Origin: Gammaproteobacteria bacterium
GTDB taxonomy: Bacteria; Pseudomonadota; Gammaproteobacteria; Pseudomonadales; Azotimanducaceae
Direction: 5' to 3'
Assembly (NCBI GenBank): GCA_026707905.1
Contig: JAPOVY010000016.1
Coordinates: 49,036 to 113,035 of the forward strand
DNA length: 64,000 nt
The number at the start of each line of letters is the position of its first letter. Within the stretch, counting starts at the first letter, position 1. Positions 53,546 through 63,126 of the stretch are shown one piece after another. The translations under genes and the position numbers were made by a program. The notes under the pieces were generated by a model. The model was not told where the DNA came from and did no database searches. It worked only from the letters and a program-made list of their open reading frames with translations.

Positions 53546-55528
53546 TCACGCCTCCGCAATATTGACGAACCTTTGATAGTAGCTCCCTTCCTTATTGAGG
53601 AGCTCTGCGGGCGAACCCGTTTCGATTACCTGACCTTGATCGAGAAACAGAATACGGTCGGCCTGTTCGATGGTCCGAATCCGGTGAGCAATGACGAAAT
53701 TGAGTCGCTTTCGTGAAGTCTTCAATGTGTCAAGCAGCAGAGTTTCGTTCGCGGGATCAAGTGCAGCGGTGGGTTCGTCCAGAATCAAGATAGGCGCTTC
53801 GCTCAACAGTCCCCGTGCGATGCTCAGGCGTTGTTTCTGACCGACCGAAAGTGTACCGCCACCACGACCTATCTTTGATTCAAAACCCTCTGGCATCGCC
53901 TCGACAAATTCGAGTGCACCGACCAATTGACACGCTTGCCTCATCTCGGCTAATGTCGCGTCTGGCTTCGCTACTCGAAGATTGGCGGTCACCGTGTCTG
54001 TCAGTAACTGATGCTCCTGAAATACGTACGCGACGTTCGTTCGCACACTTTGCGTATCCAATGTTGCTAAATCGACATCATTGAGTAGCACTCGACCTTC
54101 GGTCGGTTGTAGGAATTTCGGAATCATGTATGCAAGCGTGGTCTTACCTGCGCCGCTAGGTCCCACAATCGCGATCGTCTCTCCGACCTGTGCTTCGAAA
54201 CTCACTTCTTCTAGTGCACGCCTGCCATCGGCGTACAAGAATCCGACACGCTCGAAACGTATCGAAAAGTCACCTTCAATTCGGTTCGCGTGCGAGTGTT
54301 CATGTGGACGATCCACTTTTTCGACGTCGTGATCCATCGCAAAGAACACACGTCGAGCAGCTGCTGCGTTGTCTTGCTGGTCGATCCAGATTCGACCAAA
54401 TTGCATCGACGTCTCGTATAGCAAGCTATACATACGGAGCACGACAGGTCCATCTCCAAGCGTGAGATCGCCTCTCACGATCCCAGAGAAAATCACCCAG
54501 AACCCAGCGGTCGCGAACACCAAGTGAACGTTTTCGGCAATCCATTCAACGACGTACAAAACCCAGACCAATAGCAAACTTTGGCGAAAAGACTCGCGAC
54601 TAGCTTCTGCGAATTGCTGACGCTGCCGATCGGTGCTTCCGAGACTCTGTACGGCTGCGACATTCTTAAGACCTTCCTCGATTTCATTGGTGGTCGCACT
54701 CCCTGAGGCTCTGCTCGCCTGACTTACTCGTCGCGCCCATTGTGCGAGCGGCGAAGTGGCTACGAGCGTAAGAAGAACTGCAGAAAAGCCAATCCAAACC
54801 AGCGACGGTGCGACGCCCCCATACACAGCCGCTAATACCCAAAGATTCGCACCGACACTGATCACCATCGCAAGCGGATTGAGCGTTAAGGCATGACAAA
54901 TCGCCGCTATTGAAGGGGCATCGTGTAGTACGCGAAACAAAGCATCGCCTGTTCGTTGCAGACTAAGTGTTGGTATAGATTGGTATGAGAGGCGCCAAAA
55001 CGTCATACGACGCACGTGGTCGGTTATACGCTGTGATAGTCGAATCGCTATGCAAAGGTCAAGCAGACCCACGAGCCCATGTGCCGCACTTGAGCCCGCA
55101 CTGATCTTGTTCTCAGAGCGTGTAGCGACATCCGCACCTTCGGCTAGATTTGCCTCTAGCAACGTGTTGCCAGAGTATCCAACAAACAAGAACATGATGC
55201 TGAGGAATATCAGCGTATAGAGCGTGACGGTAAGGGGTTCCATACCTGCTACGATGTCGAGAAATGGCACCATGAAGCCGGGAAAGAGGAGTCCTTCGGC
55301 GCCGACTTCGATCGGTTGTTGCATCACACCATGATCAACGACGATTTTGAAAAGCCAAGGGACGATCAGACCTAACGCGTAGATCACCACTATGAGACCG
55401 ACGCGCGCACCAACCAAGCGTCGCTGTGGCCATAAGAAACTCAGTGAACGATTGAACAACCCGATCACGTCGCCCGTTGCTACTTCCGGCCTAACATCGA
55501 GTCGGTCGTGATACGTATGTTCAGACAT
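53546..55528 (-). CDS. ABC exporter half-transporter, second of a heterodimeric pair
   Basis: The 660-residue protein has an N-terminal six-helix exporter TMD (about 45-390). The NBD carries Walker A IVGPSGAGKTTLAYM, Q-loop YVFQEHQLLTDTV, signature LSVGQKQRLSIARGLL, Walker B ILILDEPTAALD and H-loop FVIAHRIRTI. The signature reads LSVGQ rather than LSGGQ, as in its partner. It overlaps the upstream gene by 8 bp. The two likely form a heterodimeric exporter of lipid, peptide or drug type. Confidence 0.9.
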   Translation of the reverse strand: MSEHTYHDRLDVRPEVATGDVIGLFNRSLSFLWPQRRLVGARVGLIVVIYALGLIVPWLFKIVVDHGVMQQPIEVGAEGLLFPGFMVPFLDIVAGMEPLTVTLYTLIFLSIMFLFVGYSGNTLLEANLAEGADVATRSENKISAGSSAAHGLVGLLDLCIAIRLSQRITDHVRRMTFWRLSYQSIPTLSLQRTGDALFRVLHDAPSIAAICHALTLNPLAMVISVGANLWVLAAVYGGVAPSLVWIGFSAVLLTLVATSPLAQWARRVSQASRASGSATTNEIEEGLKNVAAVQSLGSTDRQRQQFAEASRESFRQSLLLVWVLYVVEWIAENVHLVFATAGFWVIFSGIVRGDLTLGDGPVVLRMYSLLYETSMQFGRIWIDQQDNAAAARRVFFAMDHDVEKVDRPHEHSHANRIEGDFSIRFERVGFLYADGRRALEEVSFEAQVGETIAIVGPSGAGKTTLAYMIPKFLQPTEGRVLLNDVDLATLDTQSVRTNVAYVFQEHQLLTDTVTANLRVAKPDATLAEMRQACQLVGALEFVEAMPEGFESKIGRGGGTLSVGQKQRLSIARGLLSEAPILILDEPTAALDPANETLLLDTLKTSRKRLNFVIAHRIRTIEQADRILFLDQGQVIETGSPAELLNKEGSYYQRFVNIAEA

Positions 55529-57455
55529 GCGTGGTCTCTGCGGTTGCGACGAAATCGGCGTAACGTCCCTGTCGATTCATCAATTCCTCATGGCTTCCAG
55601 CTTCTACCACTTTTCCTTCAGCCAAGAACGCGATGTGATCCACATCTTTGATCGTCGACATACGATGCGTGATAACGAACACGACCCGTCCGTGCGCCCA
55701 ATCCTTGAGATTTGCCAAGAGTCGCTGTTCCGTTTCTGCGTCAAGTGACGAAGTGGGTTCATCCAATACCAGTATGGGTGCGTTCCGAGACAGCGTTCGA
55801 GCGATCGACAGTCGTTGTTTTTGTCCGACGGAAAGCAACGCGCCACCAACCCCTAACTCCGTCTCAAATCCATTCGGTAATGCTTCGATGAATTCAAGCG
55901 CGCACGCGACGGCTGCGGCATCGCGGATTTCTTCGTCGGTGGCACTCGGAGTGGTGTAACGCAAGTTGTCAGCGATCGAGATAGGGAATAACACGTTTTC
56001 CTGAAGTGCGATCGCTACCGCTGATCGGATGTCATTTACTCGCATCCTAGATAGACTGATGCCATTAATCTGAACACTCCCCGCATCAGGATCGAAGAGA
56101 CGTAGCAGTAATGCCATGGCGGTCGATTTACCGGCTCCGGACGTACCAACCAGTGCAGTGACTTGACCTACTTGGGCGGTGAGATCAAAACCATTCAAGA
56201 CCAATCGCTCCGGTTCATATCCGAAACTCACAGATTCGAACTTCACGCTATCGACCCCTTCCGGAAATGCGATTGGATCGGCTGGATCTCGCACTTCCGG
56301 TTGTTGGGATAGCAACCAGAACGCTCGACCTAAACCGACTGCCATGTCTTGCGCATAGCACCAAAGTCGTACGAGATTCTCAAAGCTGAATGTGAACGCC
56401 GCGACCGCCCCTCTACGAGCTTGGTGAGCGGCGACCGTCCAACCGGTGACCGTCATCCCTAGCAAAACCAACAGCGACGCTCCAAATACCATGTCTTCGC
56501 GTAATACAAATTGAGTGGCGACGTAATCGGTCGCAAACAGCGTTACCGCGAGTAGAAACGAAGCCACAACTTTGACGGTCGCGAAATCCCGTCGTAGCCT
56601 GAAGGCGTTATCCAAGGCCAGGAGTGATTCTTGCTCAAAGCGAGCGAGGTTCGTACGTTCAAACTGATACGCTTTGATCGCTTGAACGCTCTGAAAAGTT
56701 TCCTGCACACGTGTGAACAAGGCAGCATTGGAGCGACGCGCGGCTTGGCTCCAAGTCCTTAACCTCGGTGTGTACCAAATAGTTAGAGCTATGACGATAC
56801 CGCTCGCGACGCAGAGCAGAAATGCAAACCAAGGACTAAATAAAACGGCGATGGTAAGTTGCAACATCAACGTCATAATCGCGATGATCGGTTGCACAAC
56901 GACATTGTCGACTACCGCGGTCACCATAGCGCTGTCTTGAAACACACGATAAATGCCGTCCCCGGCGGACGTTGTTGCATGAAAGCGCAAGCTCAACTCC
57001 TCTGCATTACGCACCATGTCGACCCTTAGTGCTTGGTTGACGCGTTGCAGAATCCACGTCTTGTAGACAGAAATCAGTGTGAAAGCGCTCGTCGTCATGA
57101 TGATGATCCCGCCCGCGACGACGAGAAATCGAAACAGGATTTCCATGCGGGCGTTATCCGTTAGTGAAGCAACAAGGACGTAATCCGCTACGGGTAAAAA
57201 CATGACTGCCGCCTGAGCTTGCGAGAGCGGTTCACGGCTGCCAACCGAGTCCCAAAGGATGTCGAAACTCATGAACCCAACGGCTGTAGCGAAGCCGATC
57301 ATGCCCAAGTTCAGTGCGAGCAGCGCAAGAAAATGACGTAGTTGTGGAAGTATGTAGGGCCAAGTCGACAGGTAAATCCGACCTAGTCCCCTAAGGTTTA
57401 AACGCAGCGCCTCGAATTCATCGGGCGGAGTTGCGTTGTCGCGCGTTTGATTCAA
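55521..57455 (-). CDS. ABC exporter half-transporter, first of a heterodimeric pair
   Basis: The 644-residue protein has the exporter fold: TMD about 30-360, then an NBD with Walker A LVGTSGAGKSTAMALL, Q-loop IALQENVLFPISIADNL, signature LSVGQKQRLSIARTL, Walker B ILVLDEPTSSLD and H-loop FVITHRMSTI. Both catalytic Glu and His are present, so its ATP site is not obviously degenerate. The substrate is unknown; no neighbouring biosynthetic gene identifies it. Confidence 0.9.
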   Translation of the reverse strand: MNQTRDNATPPDEFEALRLNLRGLGRIYLSTWPYILPQLRHFLALLALNLGMIGFATAVGFMSFDILWDSVGSREPLSQAQAAVMFLPVADYVLVASLTDNARMEILFRFLVVAGGIIIMTTSAFTLISVYKTWILQRVNQALRVDMVRNAEELSLRFHATTSAGDGIYRVFQDSAMVTAVVDNVVVQPIIAIMTLMLQLTIAVLFSPWFAFLLCVASGIVIALTIWYTPRLRTWSQAARRSNAALFTRVQETFQSVQAIKAYQFERTNLARFEQESLLALDNAFRLRRDFATVKVVASFLLAVTLFATDYVATQFVLREDMVFGASLLVLLGMTVTGWTVAAHQARRGAVAAFTFSFENLVRLWCYAQDMAVGLGRAFWLLSQQPEVRDPADPIAFPEGVDSVKFESVSFGYEPERLVLNGFDLTAQVGQVTALVGTSGAGKSTAMALLLRLFDPDAGSVQINGISLSRMRVNDIRSAVAIALQENVLFPISIADNLRYTTPSATDEEIRDAAAVACALEFIEALPNGFETELGVGGALLSVGQKQRLSIARTLSRNAPILVLDEPTSSLDAETEQRLLANLKDWAHGRVVFVITHRMSTIKDVDHIAFLAEGKVVEAGSHEELMNRQGRYADFVATAETTHV

Positions 57456-57600
57456 CGCGTAGTTGCGCTTAGCGCCGGTGGATGTTGCTGCCTCCGTACA
57501 GAGCCAACGTATCGTACGTTCAAATCCGTTGGATGGAAAAAATGCGAGACCAACTACCTGACACGCTAGAACGAACGAAAGATGTGCAGAGAGAGTTCTT

Positions 57601-58449
57601 TCAATTGGGGTACTCGGCGAAACACGCGATGCTCTCGTCTAATGTGATCCAGGGCGCTCTTGAAGCTGTAAAGATATTGGCGCTTGGTCGTATACCTGGA
57701 TCACTATCAAGTGAACCCGCCGGGATCTGCATAGAGTCGGCATCACGCTCCCTGGCAACGAGTGAGCCACAATGTCGGCAGAATGCCGTACCTTTGACAC
57801 GCGCTTCCGGCATCTTGTAGTTCACGACATTGGATTCACCAGCGATCCAATGGAATTTGTCGCTGGAAACGAAAACGAACGTCCCGTACCCGGCTCTCTC
57901 CTGTCTTTGACATCTCGTGCAGTGGCTATTCATCATCCGATCTGGTTCGCCTTCGTACTCGAATCGGACGTCGCCGCATAGGCTGCTGCCTGCAGTGCTG
58001 TTTTCGTTGTTGGGCTCTCGTGTTTCTTGTGCAACTTGCTTGCTGTTGTCCCAACCGGGTGGCCTCTGTTTGTTTTGCTCGTGTTCATCCTCGATTGCGT
58101 GCCTCGGCGCTTTCGAACCGACAAATAAGTGGAGTGCTGGTGTTTCGCCGGAGTCTCCTGATACGTTACCCATCGGGATGTACGCAGCACCTTCGAGCTT
58201 CTCTGGAGCTGGTACCACGGAACCGCACTTCGCGCAGAAATTCCGCGCGCCGAATTCCGATGACCTGTAACGAACGACGTGCTCGACGCCCTTGACCCAG
58301 TGTACTGCTTCGGGATCGAACATCCCAAATGTCGCGAATGCGCCCCCGTGTAATTTCCGACACATGGTGCAATGACAGTGCATTAGCAATTGCGCGTTTG
58401 TAGTCAATTCAAAAACAATGTCACCGCAAAGGCAGGTTCCGCTTAGCAA
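57601..58449 (-). CDS. Tandem GFA/CENP-V-domain protein
   Basis: The 282-residue protein contains two GFA (glutathione-dependent formaldehyde-activating-like) zinc domains. The first keeps the full ligand set (TCLCGD, HCHCTMCRK, FCAKCGS). The second, after a Gln/Asn-rich linker, reads SSLCGD, NSHCTRCQ and FCRHCGS, so two of its cysteines are serine. The start is a TTG at 58449 with the CxCG motif only five codons in, as usual for the family. No ATG is available. Substrate unknown; formaldehyde activation should not be assumed. Confidence 0.85.
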   Translation of the reverse strand: MLSGTCLCGDIVFELTTNAQLLMHCHCTMCRKLHGGAFATFGMFDPEAVHWVKGVEHVVRYRSSEFGARNFCAKCGSVVPAPEKLEGAAYIPMGNVSGDSGETPALHLFVGSKAPRHAIEDEHEQNKQRPPGWDNSKQVAQETREPNNENSTAGSSLCGDVRFEYEGEPDRMMNSHCTRCQRQERAGYGTFVFVSSDKFHWIAGESNVVNYKMPEARVKGTAFCRHCGSLVARERDADSMQIPAGSLDSDPGIRPSANIFTASRAPWITLDESIACFAEYPN

Positions 58450-58571
58450 GATACTGGTATCCGAGTCGGGTTAATTGCTTTCATCATACAAGACCGAATT
58501 AGAGGTGGGGACGTCGATTAGCTTGTCGCGATATAGTTCGTTGTTCTTTCTGAGAAACTGTGGGAATCCAA

Positions 58572-58937
58572 ATGTCGTATATCGACGGATTCGTTATCGC
58601 GGTGCCGACCGTGAATAAACAAAAATACATTCAGCACGCACACCACATAAATCCGCTATTTAAAGAACTAGGCGCTACACGGACGATGGAGTGTTGGAGT
58701 GACGACATCTCTGACGGGACTTTGACGGATTTTCGTAAAGCCGTAAAAGCCAAGGACGACGAATCGATCGTATTCGCGTGGTTTGAGTGGCCAGATAAAG
58801 CGACGCGCGACAAAGGCGTCGCCAGGATGCACGAATTAGCACAGACGGATGAACGGTTCGACGAGTCGAAATATCCCGTGCCATTTGACGGCACTCGGAT
58901 GATCTTCGGCGGTTTCGAGAACATCGTCGAAATCTGA
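58572..58937 (+). CDS. DUF1428 family protein
   Basis: From ATG 58572 the protein reads MSYIDGFVIAVPTVNKQKYIQHAHHI (121 residues); an in-frame start four codons upstream is less likely. The pattern ECWSDDI, TDFRKAVKAKDDESIVFAWFEWP and PFDGTRMIFGGFE is typical of DUF1428, a ferredoxin-like alpha+beta barrel family without established function. Divergent from the GFA gene. Confidence 0.9.
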   Translation: MSYIDGFVIAVPTVNKQKYIQHAHHINPLFKELGATRTMECWSDDISDGTLTDFRKAVKAKDDESIVFAWFEWPDKATRDKGVARMHELAQTDERFDESKYPVPFDGTRMIFGGFENIVEI

Positions 58938-59125
58938 TCTGAAGTGCCCATGATGCACGACATGGATTGAGAGATCTGTGTCTTAGTTCGACGTTATCCA
59001 CCAGGAATCGAACGTGATTAAGTGCGGGATGAGGGATTTGATCTTTGTAATTGACGACTGGTTTGGTTCGCATTCGCTCTCGCGCAGATCGTCTTTTGGC
59101 GGTCCGATACGATGTCAGTGTTGAG

Positions 59126-59998
59126 TCAACCGAACCGCGGATCGATGAGCGCTCCGATGTACTTAGCGGCCTTGGCGAAGTCTGGACCGTCTTCCTCGTA
59201 GCCGTTGAATTCGAACTGGGAGCACAGCCGCGCGAAACGTTCGCCGTTGCGTTCAATCATCTCGGGGGTGACGTTTTCCTTGATCCGTTCCTGACGGGTG
59301 ATGTAATTTCGAGCCATGTATACCGCCAGGTTCAAACGCACTCCGGGGACCTCGCGCTTAAACGCGCCGTGCCAGGTGTTGCCGTGATAGACGATGGCAG
59401 ACCCGATAGGCACCTCGACAGGAACTACAAATGGATTGGTATGAGGATTCCCCTCATCCGGGGTCGGGTTACGACCAAGCCGGTGGGTACCGGGAATGAT
59501 CGCCAAACACCCATTCTCTTTGGTGTAGTCTTCGAAAGCGAAATTGCAGTTGGCGACGATGCTTTCCGATCGGAACGGTGTGGGACCGGGCGTGTCGCAG
59601 TGCAGAGGAAGATGAGGGTTGTTGGGTGCACGGACGTGGCTGGTCATGCTGGATATGGTTAACGATTGACCGAGTAAATACGTCATGAGCGCGAGCATCA
59701 CCTCGTTCATCAGGATCTGCTCGAAAATCTCGTCCTCGAACAATAAAAAGTGCGCGAGCGGCAACGGCGGCCCGTCGTAGGTTTTGAGATTGGGGCGTGA
59801 TCTGGTCTTGCGCTCGATTTGATCAAGGATCGCAGCCTGCGCGCGAGCAACGGTGTCTGCGTCGAGCAATGAGGGAACAACCGTGTAACCCTCGCTCTCC
59901 AATTCGATCACGTTGTCGTTTAAGCCGAGACGCTCGATCTCGGCGAATACCTCCGTGCGCGGAAATGTCCTTTCCCCCGGCTTGTCGGTGGTAGTCAT
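59126..59998 (-). CDS. Phytanoyl-CoA dioxygenase (PhyH) family enzyme
   Basis: The 290-residue protein is an Fe(II)/2-oxoglutarate-type oxygenase. The metal site is H-C-D in LPLHCDTPGP near 133-135 and the distal His in GNTWHGAF near 212. The conserved Arg follows in VPGVRLNLAVY. Other family features are LESEGYTVVPSLLD at the N-terminus and NGCLAIIPGTHR. It probably hydroxylates a small organic substrate. It lies in a run of oxidative genes with the CmcJ-like enzyme, a sulfatase and a P450. Confidence 0.88.
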   Translation of the reverse strand: MTTTDKPGERTFPRTEVFAEIERLGLNDNVIELESEGYTVVPSLLDADTVARAQAAILDQIERKTRSRPNLKTYDGPPLPLAHFLLFEDEIFEQILMNEVMLALMTYLLGQSLTISSMTSHVRAPNNPHLPLHCDTPGPTPFRSESIVANCNFAFEDYTKENGCLAIIPGTHRLGRNPTPDEGNPHTNPFVVPVEVPIGSAIVYHGNTWHGAFKREVPGVRLNLAVYMARNYITRQERIKENVTPEMIERNGERFARLCSQFEFNGYEEDGPDFAKAAKYIGALIDPRFG

Positions 59999-60200
59999 CG
60001 CGTCTGTTCCCCTATCATGCTGTGGTGTTCGGTCAGTGTGTAGTCGCGTTAGGAGAGCGGAAATTCAAAGCTTACGAGCGTCGAGCAATCATAGTGTTCA
60101 AACGTGACTGCGCTCCGGAGCCTGGCGATAACCATTGCGGCAGGTGAGAGACTTCGAGAGCAGGGGGACTGTGATTCGACAGCTAGCGAATGATCAGAGG

Positions 60201-60233
60201 CGGGTTCAGAACGATCGCAGAAGTCTGAACCCG
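60201..60233. terminator. Hairpin after the CmcJ-like gene
   Basis: CGGGTTCAGA at 60201-60210 pairs perfectly with TCTGAACCCG at 60224-60233 around a 13-base loop. A T-tract follows on the plus strand (GTATTTTT). It lies 43 bp after the minus-strand stop at 60276; on that strand the A/T tract precedes the hairpin. Confidence 0.5.
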
Positions 60234-60275
60234 GTATTTTTCAACTGCTTTGCGTTAAGCGGCTACGAGAAGGTA

Positions 60276-61553
60276 CTAGAAAAAGACGAACGACCTTACT
60301 ACGACGTTCTTCCGGCAACGAGCGTCTTCAGGTGCAGTTGGGTCGACACATGCAGAATGAAATGACCAACGCGAAACAGAACCATCAGTGACTGAGTCGT
60401 AACACTTGAGCATCGACACTTCGTTCGATTTCTGTTGAGGGAACCAATACCACTCGTGTTCACGTCGATACGTGAATCGTGTGGTCTCGCCAACGCGATC
60501 GTCATAAATTCGATAGTTCGTTATGTAGGGTTGGTCCGCGAACGAAGGCCAAGCACACAAAACAAACGGATATTGCTCGACGGTCTCCATCGGTTTCGCT
60601 AGGTTGATCGACATGAAGCGCTTCGACATTTTTTCGTCGGCTTCTTCTTCAGTGTAGTTTTGTGTTCGTCCGAAATTGCGGAGATTTTTGGTCAGCAGTT
60701 CGCGGCAACGAACTCTTCCGCTGTTGTCGTTAAGGTCGTTGTGCACAAGATTTGCGTATCCGCGGTTTACGCCTGGATTCTTGTTATCCTGATCTTCGCG
60801 ATGATCGCCTTCGTAATCCTTATTGAACACGTCGTGGTTGTAGACGAGTGCATCGGTAGCTCCTGGAAAGAAATCCAGAAGTAGCTGCTCGATTTCAGGA
60901 TAGAAGATCCTTTCAACTTCTTCAGAATCGTAGAAATTGCGGCACTTTGAATCTAAGTGTGCTAATGAAACGCCAAGTCGGTCCATGCACTCTGGACTGC
61001 TAGGCGAGAGACGAGGGTAGTACGCCTCCATACGTCTTGCGTCACGCAGTATCTGTGGGAAATAAAGGCATCGTCGACCAATATCCCGTTCCTCAACCCG
61101 TACCCGCTTTGCGTCTTCTTCTCGAGACGGATCACGCCAGAAAGCATTGGAAGATACGATGGAGTAGGAGGGTTGCTCATGGACGGTATATCGCAACGGT
61201 AATGCGACGCCGCCTTCCGGTGCTTCGATGTTGTTCTCTCGAATGTAGTCCATGCATTCGTCGTACGTTCGAAACCCCTTACCCCATTTCGTCTCGATCG
61301 GGCCTGGCGGCGCGTTATCGATCAGATCAATGACCGCTTGACCTCCTCCATCTTCCATAAGACGAAACGCATCTTGCATCGCGACTGCCGTACCCGCATC
61401 GCCGTTCCTATCGAACGACATGTAGGAGACGCCGCCGTTTGTAGCGATTGGTGCGGGCTGACCTCTGGTAAGTTGGAATTCAGGCACATACGCATTAGTT
61501 TCTGCGTTATGGCTTTCTACAGTATCTTGCGTAGCGGTGTTAGATGCGTTCAT
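60276..61553 (-). CDS. CmcJ/NvfI-family oxidoreductase
   Basis: About 425 residues from MNASNTATQD (ATG 61553); the frame extends eight codons further upstream. The C-terminal half carries the pattern of fungal and bacterial CmcJ, AsaB and NvfI proteins: ANLVHNDLNDNSGRV, MSINLAKPMETVEQYPFVLCAWPSF, EHEWYWFPQQKSNEVSMLKCYDS and WSFHSACVDPTAPEDARCRKNVVVRSFVFF. These enzymes hydroxylate, methoxylate or isomerise secondary metabolites, some as 2-oxoglutarate-dependent oxygenases. The substrate is unknown; neighbours suggest catabolism or tailoring of an unusual organic compound. Confidence 0.8.
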   Translation of the reverse strand: MNASNTATQDTVESHNAETNAYVPEFQLTRGQPAPIATNGGVSYMSFDRNGDAGTAVAMQDAFRLMEDGGGQAVIDLIDNAPPGPIETKWGKGFRTYDECMDYIRENNIEAPEGGVALPLRYTVHEQPSYSIVSSNAFWRDPSREEDAKRVRVEERDIGRRCLYFPQILRDARRMEAYYPRLSPSSPECMDRLGVSLAHLDSKCRNFYDSEEVERIFYPEIEQLLLDFFPGATDALVYNHDVFNKDYEGDHREDQDNKNPGVNRGYANLVHNDLNDNSGRVRCRELLTKNLRNFGRTQNYTEEEADEKMSKRFMSINLAKPMETVEQYPFVLCAWPSFADQPYITNYRIYDDRVGETTRFTYRREHEWYWFPQQKSNEVSMLKCYDSVTDGSVSRWSFHSACVDPTAPEDARCRKNVVVRSFVFF

Positions 61554-61683
61554 ATTGGGTTCGAAACTTCGATTCAAGAATTATCACATACCACCAAAGG
61601 CGTGGTATCTATGTATGAGTAGCACGACGCTCGCATATGAAAAGCTGCGAACGTTCGTCGTCAAATGCTTCGGGCGTCGGTCT

Positions 61684-63078
61684 TTAGTACCAAGGTGCCT
61701 TGAGCTGAGATTGTGCGATCCGCTCGATCAATTTTTCCTGTAAATCTGAAACAGTGTCGCGGGGCACATCGCCATTGACGTAGTTATGCGTCTCGAACTC
61801 ATCAGCGTTCTGACTTAACAGGTAATAGGGCTCACCTTCTCGATTCAGCATCATCTTGAATTCACCATCGGTAATCATGAACTCACCACTGAATTGCGAC
61901 ATGCCAGATCGTTCAAGTGTGGCATCCGACTCCCACGACGAAACGAGCGACTGGCCGAATTGTTGATACTCTAACTCACCACCCGCAAGCTCAATCACCG
62001 TCGGTCCTAGATCGATATTCTCGACGGGTACGTCGATTACTTTGCCGCCGTTGTTAGCCGTTTTCGGCGATCGGAACAGCAACGGTACTCGCGCTGAACT
62101 GTTCAAGAAGTTCATCTTGTAGATCAAGTCCCAGTCACCGTTCATTTCGCCATGATCTGAAGTAAATGCAATGACGGTGTTGTTGAGTTCACCGCGCTGC
62201 TCGATCGTCTCCAGTATTTCGCCGATCTGGTCGTCGATCAACGTCACGTTGCCAGCGTAATTAGCTCGCATCGCAGCTTGATCGCCGTCGTCGAACTTCG
62301 GGGTTCTGCGTTCCATGTAGGTGTCGAGCCAACCCTGTGGTCGCTTATTCGCATCCGCTTCAGCTGGTCGCGGTTGCGGCTCAGGCATCGCAGCGGGATC
62401 GTACATGCTCGCATAGGGTTCTGGCGCGTCCCAAGGTTCGTGAGGTCCACCGAAAGTCACCCAACAAAACCAAGGTTGATTGTGATCGTATGTCGAGAGA
62501 TACTCTTTCGCCTTCTGTCCAACGTAAACGTCTGCGTATTCCTCCAAAGGCAGTACGGAAGGACGTGCAACATGTGGCTTGTTCGCGAATCGTTCGGCGA
62601 AATCCGCGCGATAGGCTTCGAGCAGACCTTTCTCCTCCCACCTCGCAGTCATATGGCTCATGACTGCAGCACTCGCTCTAGGTCCACCAATTTCGTCAAC
62701 GTCGTCAAGACCCCATGCGTGCAGCAGGTACTCGCGATCACGCAAGTCGCCTCGATGGGGATGAAGATGGGTCTTTCCAAAGATGCTCGTTCGGTAGCCC
62801 ATATCCCTAAGCACGCGCATCCATGTTTGTGCAGACTCGGGCAAGGCGTACTGAAGGTTCGTCCATACATGGGTGTTGTGCGGATACAAACCAGTCGCCA
62901 AGGTCACACGAGCCGGGATGCAAATAGGTGTCGTCGTTGAGCAATTGGTGAAACGGACACCTTCGGCTGCGATTCGATCCAGATTCGGCGTTTTAACCCA
63001 CGCATCTTCACTAGCGCAGCTCATGGCATCGGCACGCTGTTGATCCGTCATCAGAAACAGAACGTTCGGTTTTGTCAT
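61684..63078 (-). CDS. Sulfatase (formylglycine-dependent)
   Basis: The 464-residue protein starts MTKPNVLFLMTDQQRADAM with the metal-binding Asp. It has the active-site motif C-I-P-A-R in TTTPICIPARVTLATGLYPH, where Cys is converted to formylglycine. It continues with FGKTHLHPHRGD, FGGPHEPWDAP and AFTSDHGEMNGDWDL. No signal peptide is evident, so a cytoplasmic enzyme is likely. It is of the arylsulfatase/choline-sulfatase-like group; substrate undetermined. Confidence 0.93.
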   Translation of the reverse strand: MTKPNVLFLMTDQQRADAMSCASEDAWVKTPNLDRIAAEGVRFTNCSTTTPICIPARVTLATGLYPHNTHVWTNLQYALPESAQTWMRVLRDMGYRTSIFGKTHLHPHRGDLRDREYLLHAWGLDDVDEIGGPRASAAVMSHMTARWEEKGLLEAYRADFAERFANKPHVARPSVLPLEEYADVYVGQKAKEYLSTYDHNQPWFCWVTFGGPHEPWDAPEPYASMYDPAAMPEPQPRPAEADANKRPQGWLDTYMERRTPKFDDGDQAAMRANYAGNVTLIDDQIGEILETIEQRGELNNTVIAFTSDHGEMNGDWDLIYKMNFLNSSARVPLLFRSPKTANNGGKVIDVPVENIDLGPTVIELAGGELEYQQFGQSLVSSWESDATLERSGMSQFSGEFMITDGEFKMMLNREGEPYYLLSQNADEFETHNYVNGDVPRDTVSDLQEKLIERIAQSQLKAPWY

Positions 63079-63126
63079 GTCTTTCTCAAGGTCAATGCGA
63101 AACGTTTCGAATGCGCTATCGGTGGA

